In this document: one piece after another, positions 13,593-21,420 of the stretch
Numbering within the stretch: position 1 is the first letter of the stretch
How the letters are laid out: each line of letters begins with the position of its first letter
NCBI RefSeq assembly: GCF_947631165.1
Contig: NZ_CANRKH010000026.1
Location: 1 to 39,559, forward strand
Length of the DNA: 39,559 nt
DNA from: an uncultured Dysosmobacter sp.
GTDB lineage: Bacteria > Bacillota > Clostridia > Oscillospirales > Oscillospiraceae
Reading direction: 5' to 3'
Notes under the pieces: model-generated
What the model was told of the DNA's origin: nothing
The model's database searches: none
Seen by the model: only the letters and a program-made list of their open reading frames with translations
Translations under genes and position numbers: made by a program

Positions 13593-13931
13593 TTACTTCA
13601 CGCCCCGCAGCAGTTCTTCAGGGGGAATGCCGAAGAGCTTGGCCAGGGCGAAGAGATTGGCGGTGCTGGGGTCCGCGGCGCCTACCTCCCATTTGGAGAC
13701 CGCCTGCCGGCTGACGCCGATGGACTCGGCCATGAACTCCTGGGTCATTTTGCAGCGGGTCCGGTGTGCCTTGATGGCTTCGCCCAGGGAGCGGGCCTCT
13801 GCGGAATGTTCCGTCCGAACGTCCCTGCTCCGCAGATATTTCCGCAGGGCGCGGATGGCCAGGATCAGGAGCCAGAGGAACAGGCCCAGGGGGATCAGGG
13901 AGAGAAGCCCTATGATGATGGATACAGCCAT
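13593..13931 (-). CDS. Membrane-anchored XRE-family transcriptional regulator
   Basis: A 112-aa protein. Residues 4-28 are a strongly hydrophobic transmembrane segment (IIIGLLSLIPLGLFLWLLIL). It is followed by a basic linker (RALRKYLRSRD), and residues ~48-110 form a classic HTH_3 domain: LGEAIKAHRTRCKMTQEFMA, VSRQAVSKWEVG, and NLFALAKLFGIPPEELL. The common arrangement is HTH first with a C-terminal membrane part, so an N-terminal anchor is less usual. Such proteins may link membrane state or a membrane partner to gene expression. Target genes are unknown; a palindrome overlapping its own -35 box (13978-13990) suggests autoregulation. Confidence 0.85.
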   Translation of the reverse strand: MAVSIIIGLLSLIPLGLFLWLLILAIRALRKYLRSRDVRTEHSAEARSLGEAIKAHRTRCKMTQEFMAESIGVSRQAVSKWEVGAADPSTANLFALAKLFGIPPEELLRGVK

Positions 13932-13959
13932 AGATCGTTACCTCCTTCAAGATGGGTAC

Positions 13960-13990
13960 AGTCTAGCAGAAAAGCCGGGTTGCAACAACC
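13960..13990 (-). promoter_or_regulatory. Promoter of the XRE gene with overlapping palindromic operator
   Basis: Minus strand TTGTTG (13988-13983), 17-bp spacer, TAGACT (13965-13960). GGTTGCAACAACC (13978-13990), a GGTTG/CAACC palindrome with a 3-nt centre, covers the -35 box and is a plausible XRE binding site. Confidence 0.5.
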
Positions 13991-14048
13991 AACTATGGCG
14001 CAACTTCCTGCCATGGTCTGCCCCAAAAGAGACTTTTGTTTTTATCAG

Positions 14049-14077
14049 TTGTATTCGAGAAGGATTTGTGCTAAAAT
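14049..14077 (+). promoter_or_regulatory. SigA promoter for ddl-murF
   Basis: TTGTAT (14049-14054), 17-bp spacer, TAAAAT (14072-14077), in a locally AT-rich stretch; a second TATAAT follows at 14087-14092. Predicted leader is ~60 nt. Confidence 0.5.
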
Positions 14078-14145
14078 ATAAAAGATTATAATAGTATTCG
14101 TATGTACATTTCCATGCAGTTCAAAAATAGAGAGGATCGAGCGGT

Positions 14146-15213
14146 ATGAAGATCGTTGTGTTGGCAGGGGGCATCTCCACGGAGCGGGACGTGTCCCTGG
14201 TGTCGGGGGCCGGCGTGTGCCGGGCGCTGCGGGAGAATGGACACCGAGCCATTTTTGTGGACATGTTTTTGGGATTGGAGGAAGTCCCGGAGGATCTGGA
14301 GACCCTGTTTGACGCACCGGACGGCCTGTGCCCTCAGACGCGGGTACAGGCATCGGCGCCGGATCTGGAAGCGGTGCGCCGGAGCCGGAGGGACCAGACA
14401 CCCAGCCATATCGGCCCCCATGTGCTGGAGCTGTGCCGGCTGGCGGACATCGTGTTTTTGGGACTTCACGGCCAGGACGGCGAGGATGGCCGCATCCAGG
14501 CGGCGCTGGACCTGCTGGGCGTGCCCTACACCGGCGCCGGATACTTGGGCAGCGGTATGGCCATGGACAAATCCATCACTAAGGTGATGATGGACCGCTC
14601 CGGCATTCCCAACGCCCCCTGGCGGGATATCCCCCATTATACAGAGGCAGACATCCCCCGACTGACGGAGGAGCTGGAAGTGCCCTGCGCGGTGAAGGTG
14701 GTCAACGGCGGGTCCTCCATCGGCGTGGCCCTGCCGGACACCAAGGAGGAACTGGCCCAGGCCCTGCGGGACCTGCTGGCCCAGGGCAGCCACATTATCT
14801 GGGAGAAGAAGCTCTATGGACGGGAGCTGACGGTAGCGGTGCTGGGGGACCGATGGCTGCCGGCGGCCGAGACCATCCCCGCCAATGGCGCATTTGACTA
14901 CATATCCAAGTACCAGAGCGGCGAAAATGGCGGCGCCCGGGAGATCTGTCCGGCGGAGCTGACGCCGGAACAGATGGAGACCGCCGGACAGCTGGCCCTG
15001 CGGACACACCGCTGCCTGGGGCTGGAGGTCTACTCACGGACGGACATGATCCTGGACAGGGACGGGAACTTCTGGTGCCTGGAGGTCAACTCCCTGCCCG
15101 GCATGACGTCTGCCAGCTTCGTGCCCAAGGAGGCGGCCGCCGTGGGCATGACATACAACGAGCTGTGCGAGGAGATCGTGCAGCAGTCCTATCGTCTGAA
15201 GAGAAGAGGTTGA
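14146..15213 (+). CDS. ddl: D-alanine--D-alanine ligase
   Basis: A 355-aa ATP-grasp enzyme making the D-Ala-D-Ala dipeptide for peptidoglycan. The N-terminus MKIVVLAGGISTERDVSLVSG carries the conserved Glu. The protein then shows FLGLHGQDGEDGRIQAALDLLG, YTGAGYLGSGMAMDKSITK, VKVVNGGSSIGVAL, WEKKLYGRELTVAVLGD, the omega loop FDYISKY (Tyr typical of D-Ala-specific ligases), and CLEVNSLPGMTSASFVPKEA. Nothing suggests a D-Ala-D-Lac (Van-type) ligase, and no vanH/vanX neighbour is present. murF follows after 4 nt, so ddl and murF supply and consume the same dipeptide. Confidence 0.95.
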   Translation: MKIVVLAGGISTERDVSLVSGAGVCRALRENGHRAIFVDMFLGLEEVPEDLETLFDAPDGLCPQTRVQASAPDLEAVRRSRRDQTPSHIGPHVLELCRLADIVFLGLHGQDGEDGRIQAALDLLGVPYTGAGYLGSGMAMDKSITKVMMDRSGIPNAPWRDIPHYTEADIPRLTEELEVPCAVKVVNGGSSIGVALPDTKEELAQALRDLLAQGSHIIWEKKLYGRELTVAVLGDRWLPAAETIPANGAFDYISKYQSGENGGAREICPAELTPEQMETAGQLALRTHRCLGLEVYSRTDMILDRDGNFWCLEVNSLPGMTSASFVPKEAAAVGMTYNELCEEIVQQSYRLKRRG

Positions 15214-15217
15214 TAAG

Positions 15218-16597
15218 ATGCAGCCCATGACCGTAAGAGAGATCACAGCCGCCGTGGGCGGTATCTGGTGGAATCCCCGGGAGGATGTGCCTGCTGTTTC
15301 TGCCGTGTGCACTGACAGCCGGAAGATCATCCCGGGCTGCCTCTTTCTGCCCTGGGTCGGAGAGAAGTTCGACGGCCACGACTTCATTGACGCGGCCCTG
15401 GACACCGGCGCGGCTGGGTGTCTGTGCGCCAAACTGCCGGCAGACCTCCGGCCAGATAAGTTCTACATCAAGGTAGACGATACCCGGCTGGCCCTGCGGG
15501 ACCTGGCTGCCGCCTATCGGGACAAATTCCACATCCCCGTGGTACAGATCACCGGCAGCGTGGGCAAGACCACCACGAAAGAAATGATCGCCGCCGTGCT
15601 GGGGGCGAAGCTGAAGGTGCTGAAAACGCCGGAGAATTTCAACAATGACATCGGCGTGCCTCTGACGTTGCTGGGCCTTGCGCCGGAGCATCAGGCGGCG
15701 GTGATCGAGACCGGCATGAACCACTTCGGGGAGATCGCGTATCTGGGGGCCATGGTGCGGCCGGATATTGCCGTCATCTCCAACATCGGCGATGCCCACA
15801 TCGAATATCTGGGCAGCCGGGAGGGCATTTTAAAGGCCAAGTGCGAGATCTTTGAGCATTTGAAGGACGGCGGCGCGGCGGTGCTCAATGGAGACGACGC
15901 CCTGCTGGATACTGTGGAAGTTCCATTCCGGACCATCCGCTGCGGACAGACCGGCTCCGGACACTGCCAGGTCCACATTACCGATATCCTGGACCACGGT
16001 GTGGAAGGCATCACCTGCACGGTGACCACCGCGCGGGACAGCTATGCCCTGACCGTCCCTGCACCGGGAGAGCACATGGCCTACGCCGCGTCTCTCGCTG
16101 TGGCGGTGGGCGAGGAGCTGGGCCTCAGCCGGGATGAGATCATTCGGGGGGTGGCGGCTTACGAGCCGTCCGGCTCCCGGATGCGGGTAGTGCGGCTACC
16201 GGGCGGCCGCATCGTGCTGGACGATTGCTACAACGCCAATCCCCAGTCTGTGACGGCGGCGCTGGAAGTGCTGGCCAAAACGCCCTGCGACCGCCGGGTC
16301 GCGGTGCTGGGCGATATGGGTGAGCTGGGTGAGCTGACGGAGCAGGCCCACTACAACATGGGCGCTCTGGCTTCCATGCTGGGCATTGATTTTGTGGCGG
16401 CCATTGGGGAGAAGGCCGTAAAGATCGCCGACGGCGCTGCCCAGAGCGGCGGCGACGTGCTGCATTTCGCAACGAAAGAGGAGGCCATCGCGGAGCTGAA
16501 GCAGCAGCTGGCGCCAGGGACGGTCATGCTTGTAAAAGCGTCCCATGCCATGCGCTTCGGCCAGCTGGTGGACCAGTTGAAAGAAACGTATGATTGA
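15218..16597 (+). CDS. murF: UDP-MurNAc-tripeptide--D-Ala-D-Ala ligase MurF
   Basis: A 459-aa Mur ligase that adds D-Ala-D-Ala to the UDP-MurNAc-tripeptide. The N-terminal MurF domain opens with MQPMTVREITAAVGG and has VCTDSRKIIPGCLFLPWVGE. The ATP loop ITGSVGKTTTKEM spans ~111-123 (G113-T120), followed by TPENFNNDIGVPLTLL and ETGMNHFGEIAYL. The C-terminal domain has VLDDCYNANPQSVTAAL and RVAVLGDMGELGE. Length and order are standard. It is coupled to ddl upstream (4-nt gap) and overlaps the ABC-F start by 8 nt. Confidence 0.95.
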   Translation: MQPMTVREITAAVGGIWWNPREDVPAVSAVCTDSRKIIPGCLFLPWVGEKFDGHDFIDAALDTGAAGCLCAKLPADLRPDKFYIKVDDTRLALRDLAAAYRDKFHIPVVQITGSVGKTTTKEMIAAVLGAKLKVLKTPENFNNDIGVPLTLLGLAPEHQAAVIETGMNHFGEIAYLGAMVRPDIAVISNIGDAHIEYLGSREGILKAKCEIFEHLKDGGAAVLNGDDALLDTVEVPFRTIRCGQTGSGHCQVHITDILDHGVEGITCTVTTARDSYALTVPAPGEHMAYAASLAVAVGEELGLSRDEIIRGVAAYEPSGSRMRVVRLPGGRIVLDDCYNANPQSVTAALEVLAKTPCDRRVAVLGDMGELGELTEQAHYNMGALASMLGIDFVAAIGEKAVKIADGAAQSGGDVLHFATKEEAIAELKQQLAPGTVMLVKASHAMRFGQLVDQLKETYD

Positions 16598-18491
16598 TAT
16601 TCAGGTAAACAGCCTGGTCAAATCCTTCGAGGTGGGCCGCAACGTGCTGGACGGCCTTACCTTCCAGATCGACCAGGGAGAGCGGGTGGGACTGCTGGGC
16701 CGTAACGGCGCTGGCAAGACCACACTGTTCAAAATACTGACGGGAGAGCTGGATTTTGACGAGGGCCAGGTGACTGTGGGCCAGGGGCGCCGCCTGGGTC
16801 TGATCTCCCAGATCCCGGTATATCCGGCAGGCTATACCGTGGAGGATGTGCTCCGCTCTGCTTTCAGCCGGCTCCACGAGCTGGCGGGGGAGATGGAGGC
16901 GCTGGCAGCCCGGATGGCGGCGGGGGACAGCGATCCCGCCCTTCTGCGGCGCTATGGCGCGCTGAGCGAGCGGTTCGAGGTGTTTGGCGGCTATGACACC
17001 GACGTGGCGGTAAATAAGATCGCCAGCGGACTCTCCATTTCGGACGAGCAGCGCCGCCAGCTGTTCGACAGCCTCTCCGGCGGCGAAAAGACCCGGGTGA
17101 ACCTGGGCCGCCTGATTCTGGAGGACACGGACATCCTGCTGCTGGACGAGCCTACCAACCACTTGGACCTCCACGCCACTGAATGGCTGGAGGAGTATAT
17201 CCGCCGCTTCCGGGGCACGGTGGTGGTCATCTCTCACGACCGGTACTTCCTGGACCGGGTCGTGACCCGGGTCATCGAGATCCAGGATGGAAAGGCGGAG
17301 TTTTACAGCGGCAATTACAGCTTTTACGCCGTGGAGAAGGAGCGCCGGTTCCAGGAGCGGATGAAGCAGTACGAAAAGGAGCAGGCCAAGATCCAGCAGC
17401 TGGAAAAGGCGGCGGAACAGCTGCGGCTGTGGGCCTTTCAGGGCATGGACAAGACTTATCGCCGCGCTATTTCCATGGAAAGGCGCATCGAGCGGATGCG
17501 GACCACCGCCAAACCCACCAAAGCGAAAAAAATGGACGCCCGGTTTTCCACCGCCGAGTTCCACGGGGACGAGGTGCTGGGCATCCGGGAGCTGGCCAAG
17601 TCCTATGGGGACAAGCATCTGTTCGACGGCATCAGCCTGAAGGTGGAGGGCGGCGAGCGGATCGCCCTGATCGGCGACAACGGAACAGGAAAATCGACCC
17701 TTATCAAAATGATCGTTGGGGAGCTGTATCCGGATGGCGGGCGCATCAGGCTGGGCCCCCAGACCAGATTGGCCTATCTGCCCCAGATCATCCATTTTGA
17801 CCATCCGGACTGGAATCTGGTGGAAAACATGATGGCGGCCAAGCGGGGGCTGTCGGCCCAGTCCGCTCGGAACCGGCTGGCGGCCTATGATTTCCGGGGA
17901 GAGGACGTACTGAAGCCGGTGTCGGTCCTGTCTGGCGGCGAGCAGAGCCGCCTGCGGCTGTGCATGCTGATGGACGACGAGATCAACTTCCTGATCCTGG
18001 ACGAGCCGACCAACCACCTGGATATCGCCTCGAGAGAGTGGATCGAGGAGGCTGTGGAGTCCTACGACGGGACCCTGCTGTTCGTCAGCCACGATCGTTA
18101 CTTCATCAACCGCTTTGCGACCCGCATCTGGGAGCTGGCAGGGGAGACGATCACCGACTATCCCATGGGTTTTGCCCAGTACCGGCAGGTGAAAGCCCAA
18201 GAGGAAGCGGAAAAGGCAGAAGTTCCAAAGCCTGTAAAGGAGAAGAGCATTATAGACCGCTCCCAGCGGGGCAACAAGGTCCAACAGGCGGCGCGCAGGC
18301 AATTGACCATCTGTGAGCGGGATATCGCCAAAACGGAGGAGAGCCTTGCGGCGCTGGATGGGGACATGGAGGCCGCCGCCTGCGACTATGAGCGCCTGAA
18401 CGAGCTGATGGGGGAGAAGGAGGCGGTCCAGGCGGAGCTGGACGCGCTGTATGAGAAGTGGGAGAGTCTGAGCCTGGAGGCGGGCGAGTAA
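16590..18491 (+). CDS. ABC-F family ATPase (translation/ribosome-associated type)
   Basis: A 633-aa protein with two ABC domains and no membrane segment. Domain 1 has Walker A GRNGAGKTT (37-45), signature LSGGEKTR and LLLDEPTNHLDL. The linker (~240-300, highly charged, YEKEQAKIQQLEKAAEQLRL) is the tRNA-interaction region of ABC-F proteins. Domain 2 has Walker A GDNGTGKST, signature LSGGEQSR and LILDEPTNHLD. The C-terminal ~90 residues are a coiled coil (ICERDIAKTEESLAALDGDM). Layout fits the YdiF/Uup-like subgroup, which acts at the ribosome. Some relatives give antibiotic protection (Vga/Lsa types), but a housekeeping role is likelier given its coupling to murF (8-nt overlap). Confidence 0.9.
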   Translation: MIDIQVNSLVKSFEVGRNVLDGLTFQIDQGERVGLLGRNGAGKTTLFKILTGELDFDEGQVTVGQGRRLGLISQIPVYPAGYTVEDVLRSAFSRLHELAGEMEALAARMAAGDSDPALLRRYGALSERFEVFGGYDTDVAVNKIASGLSISDEQRRQLFDSLSGGEKTRVNLGRLILEDTDILLLDEPTNHLDLHATEWLEEYIRRFRGTVVVISHDRYFLDRVVTRVIEIQDGKAEFYSGNYSFYAVEKERRFQERMKQYEKEQAKIQQLEKAAEQLRLWAFQGMDKTYRRAISMERRIERMRTTAKPTKAKKMDARFSTAEFHGDEVLGIRELAKSYGDKHLFDGISLKVEGGERIALIGDNGTGKSTLIKMIVGELYPDGGRIRLGPQTRLAYLPQIIHFDHPDWNLVENMMAAKRGLSAQSARNRLAAYDFRGEDVLKPVSVLSGGEQSRLRLCMLMDDEINFLILDEPTNHLDIASREWIEEAVESYDGTLLFVSHDRYFINRFATRIWELAGETITDYPMGFAQYRQVKAQEEAEKAEVPKPVKEKSIIDRSQRGNKVQQAARRQLTICERDIAKTEESLAALDGDMEAAACDYERLNELMGEKEAVQAELDALYEKWESLSLEAGE

Positions 18492-18511
18492 CAGAGAAAG
18501 AGGGACTTGCT

Positions 18512-19345
18512 ATGGGATATCGGGGAAAGCGAAAGCGGGCTAGGCACCAGAGCTGCGCGCACGTTTCCAACTACCGGGGGCGGAGGCGGTTTCGGGAGCC
18601 GGTCCTGTGGGGCTTGGCTGTCCTGCTGCTGGCGGTGGCCGTGGTATGTCTCGCCGTGCTCCCGGGCGTGCGGTTCTCCGGCCTGCTGGCTTTGGCGCTG
18701 GCAGGACTTTGCGGGGCGGCGGTGTTCCTGGGGCGCTGGGCGGACGATTCCCAGACGGGAATGCTGTGTCAGCGGATCCTCTGCGGCGTGCTGGCCGTGG
18801 GGCTGTTCTTGTTTTTGACGGTGGAGGGTCTGCTGCTCTCTCGCGGCGAAAGGGACAACACCGCGATCCCGGCGGACGCGGTGATCGTGCTGGGGGCAGG
18901 GGTCAACGGTGAGACGCCCTCCCTGATCCTCCAGAGCCGCATCGACGCGGCGGAAGCGTATCTGGAGCGTCATCCGGATATCCCGGTGGTGCTGTCCGGC
19001 GGCCAGGGACCGGGGGAGGACATTTCTGAGGCGGAGGCCATGAGCCGGGCGCTGAAAGCCGCGGGCGTTCCGGCGGACCGGCTGCTGCTGGAGGACCACT
19101 CCGTCAGTACGGCGGAGAATTTCGCCTTTTCCAAGGTGCTGCTCCAGGAGCGGAGCGTGGACCTGGACAGCGCTGTGATTGCGGTGGTCACCAGCGATTT
19201 CCACTGCTTCCGGGCGCATCTCATTGCCCAGCGGGCGGATCTGACGGTGATCGACATCCCGGCGGAAACGCCCTGGTGGTGGCTGACGGCCAATTATTAT
19301 GTCCGGGAGTTCTTCGCTCTTGGCAAGACTTTGGTATTTGATTGA
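18512..19345 (+). CDS. YdcF/SanA-like DUF218 membrane protein
   Basis: A 277-aa protein from ATG 18512. After a basic cytoplasmic start (GYRGKRKRARHQS) come two or three transmembrane segments (~32-100: VLWGLAVLLLAVAVVCLAVL, FSGLLALALAGLCGAAVFLG, GVLAVGLFLFLTVEGLLL). Residues ~115-277 are a DUF218 domain: DAVIVLGAGVNGETPSLIL, VVLSGGQGPGED, LLLEDHSVSTAENF, VTSDFHCFRAHLIAQ. DUF218 proteins are linked to envelope integrity; the biochemical activity is unknown. The position after murF and the ABC-F gene fits a wall-related or constitutive unit. Confidence 0.85.
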   Translation: MGYRGKRKRARHQSCAHVSNYRGRRRFREPVLWGLAVLLLAVAVVCLAVLPGVRFSGLLALALAGLCGAAVFLGRWADDSQTGMLCQRILCGVLAVGLFLFLTVEGLLLSRGERDNTAIPADAVIVLGAGVNGETPSLILQSRIDAAEAYLERHPDIPVVLSGGQGPGEDISEAEAMSRALKAAGVPADRLLLEDHSVSTAENFAFSKVLLQERSVDLDSAVIAVVTSDFHCFRAHLIAQRADLTVIDIPAETPWWWLTANYYVREFFALGKTLVFD

Positions 19346-19356
19346 GGTATCAGGAT

Positions 19357-19845
19357 ATGAGTGACGTATTGTGCATCTATTACTCCCGGACGGGAAAGAC
19401 CAAGCGGGCCATGGGGGAGATCGCCCAGGCGCTGGACGCCGACCTGGTGGAGCTGCGGGACAGCGTGAACCGGAGCGGCTTTATGGGCTGGCTCCGCTGC
19501 GGCTTGGACGCCATGCGGCGGACCACACCGCCCGTCCAGTCCTTTGAGACGCCCCGGGCTATGAAGGATTACCGGCTGGTGGTCGTGGGGACCCCGGTGT
19601 GGGCAGGGCGGTGCAGTTCCGTGATCCGGGATTTCCTGAAGCGGTACGGCAAGGATCTGCAGAACGCCGCCTATGTGATAACCCGGGGCAGTGAGGACAA
19701 AAACGAGGAGGTCTTTGAGCAGATGGACCTGTATGCCGTCTGCGGGCATCAGGCCGCGGTCTCCCTGCGGAGCGGTTCCGTGGGCTATGCCTTCTGGCAG
19801 GAGGAGTTTTTGCGGCAGGTACGGGATTTTCTGGGCCGGAAATAG
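19357..19845 (+). CDS. Flavodoxin-family protein
   Basis: A 162-aa protein starting at ATG 19357. The FMN phosphate loop is at the N-terminus (LCIYYSRTGKTKRAMGEIA, residues ~5-23, i.e. S/T-R-T-G-K/N-T type). It is followed by VVVGTPVWAGRCSSVIRDFL (flavin-stacking region) and VITRGSEDKNEEVFEQM. It resembles long-chain clostridial flavodoxins and NAD(P)H-quinone-type electron carriers used as ferredoxin substitutes. No dedicated partner gene is adjacent. Copy A of the dispersed repeat begins 20 nt after its stop. Confidence 0.85.
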   Translation: MSDVLCIYYSRTGKTKRAMGEIAQALDADLVELRDSVNRSGFMGWLRCGLDAMRRTTPPVQSFETPRAMKDYRLVVVGTPVWAGRCSSVIRDFLKRYGKDLQNAAYVITRGSEDKNEEVFEQMDLYAVCGHQAAVSLRSGSVGYAFWQEEFLRQVRDFLGRK

Positions 19846-19864
19846 GGCGCTTCCTTTCAAGTTT

Positions 19865-20038
19865 TGATACGAATCACGCATAAAACAATTTTCTTGTTTT
19901 ATGGGGGCCGCATAAGCGGCCCCGGCGGCGAAGCCGCCTGTGATGAAAGTCCATACTTTTCCTGCGCGACGTAGGCGCGGCGGTGCAATGCGCCGCAATA
20001 AAAACTTTTTTAAAGTTGTTTATCAGGAAACAGTATGA
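19865..20038. repeat. Dispersed structured repeat, copy A
   Basis: A 174-bp intergenic element homologous to 27649-27824. It starts TGATACGAATCA and ends AAACAGTATGA; the ends are imperfect inverted copies (TGATAC...ATAAAAC against TCATAC...ATAAAC on the other strand). Inside are hairpins GGGGCCGC-ATAA-GCGGCCCC (19904-19923) and GGCGGC-GAA-GCCGCC. Bases 19905-19937 are identical to 27689-27721. It fills the gap between the flavodoxin and prfA genes. It could be a MITE-like element or a conserved RNA. Confidence 0.75.
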
Positions 20039-20053
20039 GAGAGGAGCGATACT

Positions 20054-21121
20054 TTGCTGGATAAACTAAAGGAATTGGTCCTGCGATATGAGGATCTGGA
20101 GGCCCAATTGGCGGACCCGGGCGTCTATGGCGACGCGGACCGCCTGCGGCGCGTCAACCGGGAGCTGAAGGAGCTGGGGCCTGTTGTGGAGACCTATCAG
20201 GCCTGCCGGCAGGCGGAGTACCGCCGGACGGAGGCGGAGGAGCTGCTGCGGGACCCGGAGCTGCGGGAGATGGCCCAGGAGGAGCTGACCGCCGCCAAGG
20301 CGGAGCTGGAGCGGCTCCAAGAGGAGCTGACTGTTCTGCTGCTGCCCCGAGACCCGGATGACGACCGGGACGTGATCCTGGAGATCCGGGCCGGCACCGG
20401 CGGTGAGGAGGCGGCGCTGTTTGCGGCGGACCTGCTGCGGATGTACACCATGTACGCCCAGAGCCGAGGCTGGAAGCTGGAGCTGGTGAACCTGAGCGAG
20501 ACGGAGCTGGGCGGCGTGAAGGAGTGCGAGGCTCTTGTGGAGGGCCAGGGCGTCTATTCCCGGCTGAAATTCGAGAGCGGCGTACACCGGGTCCAGCGGG
20601 TCCCGGTGACGGAGGCCAACGGCCGCATCCAGACCAGCGCCGCCACTGTGGCGGTGCTGCGGAGCGCTGGGGAAGTGGACGTGGCCCTGGACCCGGCAGA
20701 TATCGAGATGCAGGTCTATCGGGCCAGCGGCGCCGGGGGCCAGCATGTGAACAAGACCTCCTCCGCCGTGCGGCTGATCCACAAGCCCACCGGTATGGTG
20801 GTGGAGTGCCAGCAGGAGAGGAGCCAGTTCCAAAACCGGGACAAGGCCATGCGGCTGCTGGCGTCCCGCTTGTACGAGGCGGAGCGGGAAAAGCAGGCCG
20901 CCGCGGAGGCGGCGGAGCGCCGGGACCAGGTGGGGAGCGGCGACCGCAGCCAGCGCATCCGCACCTATAACTTTCCCCAGGGCCGGGTGACGGATCACCG
21001 CATCGGCTTGACGCTTTATAAGCTGGATGCGGTGATGGACGGCGAACTAGATGAGATCATCGACGGTTTGGCTACGGCGGAGCAGGCGGAAAAGCTGAAG
21101 AGCGGGGGAGAGCAGGCGTGA
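20054..21121 (+). CDS. prfA: Peptide chain release factor 1
   Basis: A 355-aa class I release factor for UAA/UAG. The start is TTG 20054 with SD GAGAGGAG (20038-20045). Domain 1 is a charged helical region. The GGQ loop is [18 protein letters not shown] (GGQ at 228-230), where the Gln is N5-methylated in bacteria. The C-terminal end [20 protein letters not shown] is the RF1/RF2 signature. The decoding loop should lie near residues 180-190, in the segment around [20 protein letters not shown]. The TGA stop overlaps the next start. No prmC gene is adjacent. Confidence 0.95.
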   Translation: MLDKLKELVLRYEDLEAQLADPGVYGDADRLRRVNRELKELGPVVETYQACRQAEYRRTEAEELLRDPELREMAQEELTAAKAELERLQEELTVLLLPRDPDDDRDVILEIRAGTGGEEAALFAADLLRMYTMYAQSRGWKLELVNLSETELGGVKECEALVEGQGVYSRLKFESGVHRVQRVPVTEANGRIQTSAATVAVLRSAGEVDVALDPADIEMQVYRASGAGGQHVNKTSSAVRLIHKPTGMVVECQQERSQFQNRDKAMRLLASRLYEAEREKQAAAEAAERRDQVGSGDRSQRIRTYNFPQGRVTDHRIGLTLYKLDAVMDGELDEIIDGLATAEQAEKLKSGGEQA

Positions 21122-21420
21122 AAAGATGGATGCGCCTGTCCGGCTGCGCACTGGCTTGGCTGGTCACGGCTGTTCTTGGTGCGGCAGAGGCGGTTCTTAC
21201 CAGTGTCTGCCTGGATCAGGGGAGATACGCGGCAGAGAATATGCGGGCGGAAGAGACGGCGTCTGTGGCGCTGACATGCGCGGTGTTTCTGCTGCCGGTG
21301 CTGCTGATGGCGCTGTGCGGAGCGGTATGGCTGACGATGTGCTGCAGAAATAGAGGAGACAGCGGGCAAAGGCCCGGCGAAAGAGATAGAGGCGAAGAAT
21401 ATGCAGACGATATATTATGA
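21118..21420 (+). CDS. Small two-helix membrane protein between prfA and the Sua5-CoaE gene
   Basis: A 100-aa protein starting at GTG 21118 in a 4-nt overlap with the prfA stop and overlapping the next gene by 20 nt, so it is tightly coupled to both. Two membrane segments are visible: ~9-29 ([20 protein letters not shown]) and ~48-71 ([21 protein letters not shown]). A charged tail follows ([18 protein letters not shown]). I do not recognise a family. A remnant of the prmC-like position or an independent small membrane protein are both possible. Coding status rests on the start/stop overlaps and membrane character. Confidence 0.55.
   Translation: MKRWMRLSGCALAWLVTAVLGAAEAVLTSVCLDQGRYAAENMRAEETASVALTCAVFLLPVLLMALCGAVWLTMCCRNRGDSGQRPGERDRGEEYADDIL

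Noticed and set aside
16524..18302. 592-aa ORF on the minus strand opposite the ABC-F gene
   Set aside because: Shadow of a GC-rich gene whose ABC motifs are certain; no start signals or recognisable domain.
19865..20038. Insertion sequence with transposase
   Set aside because: No ORF of useful length inside the repeat; only non-coding structure, so kept as a repeat.
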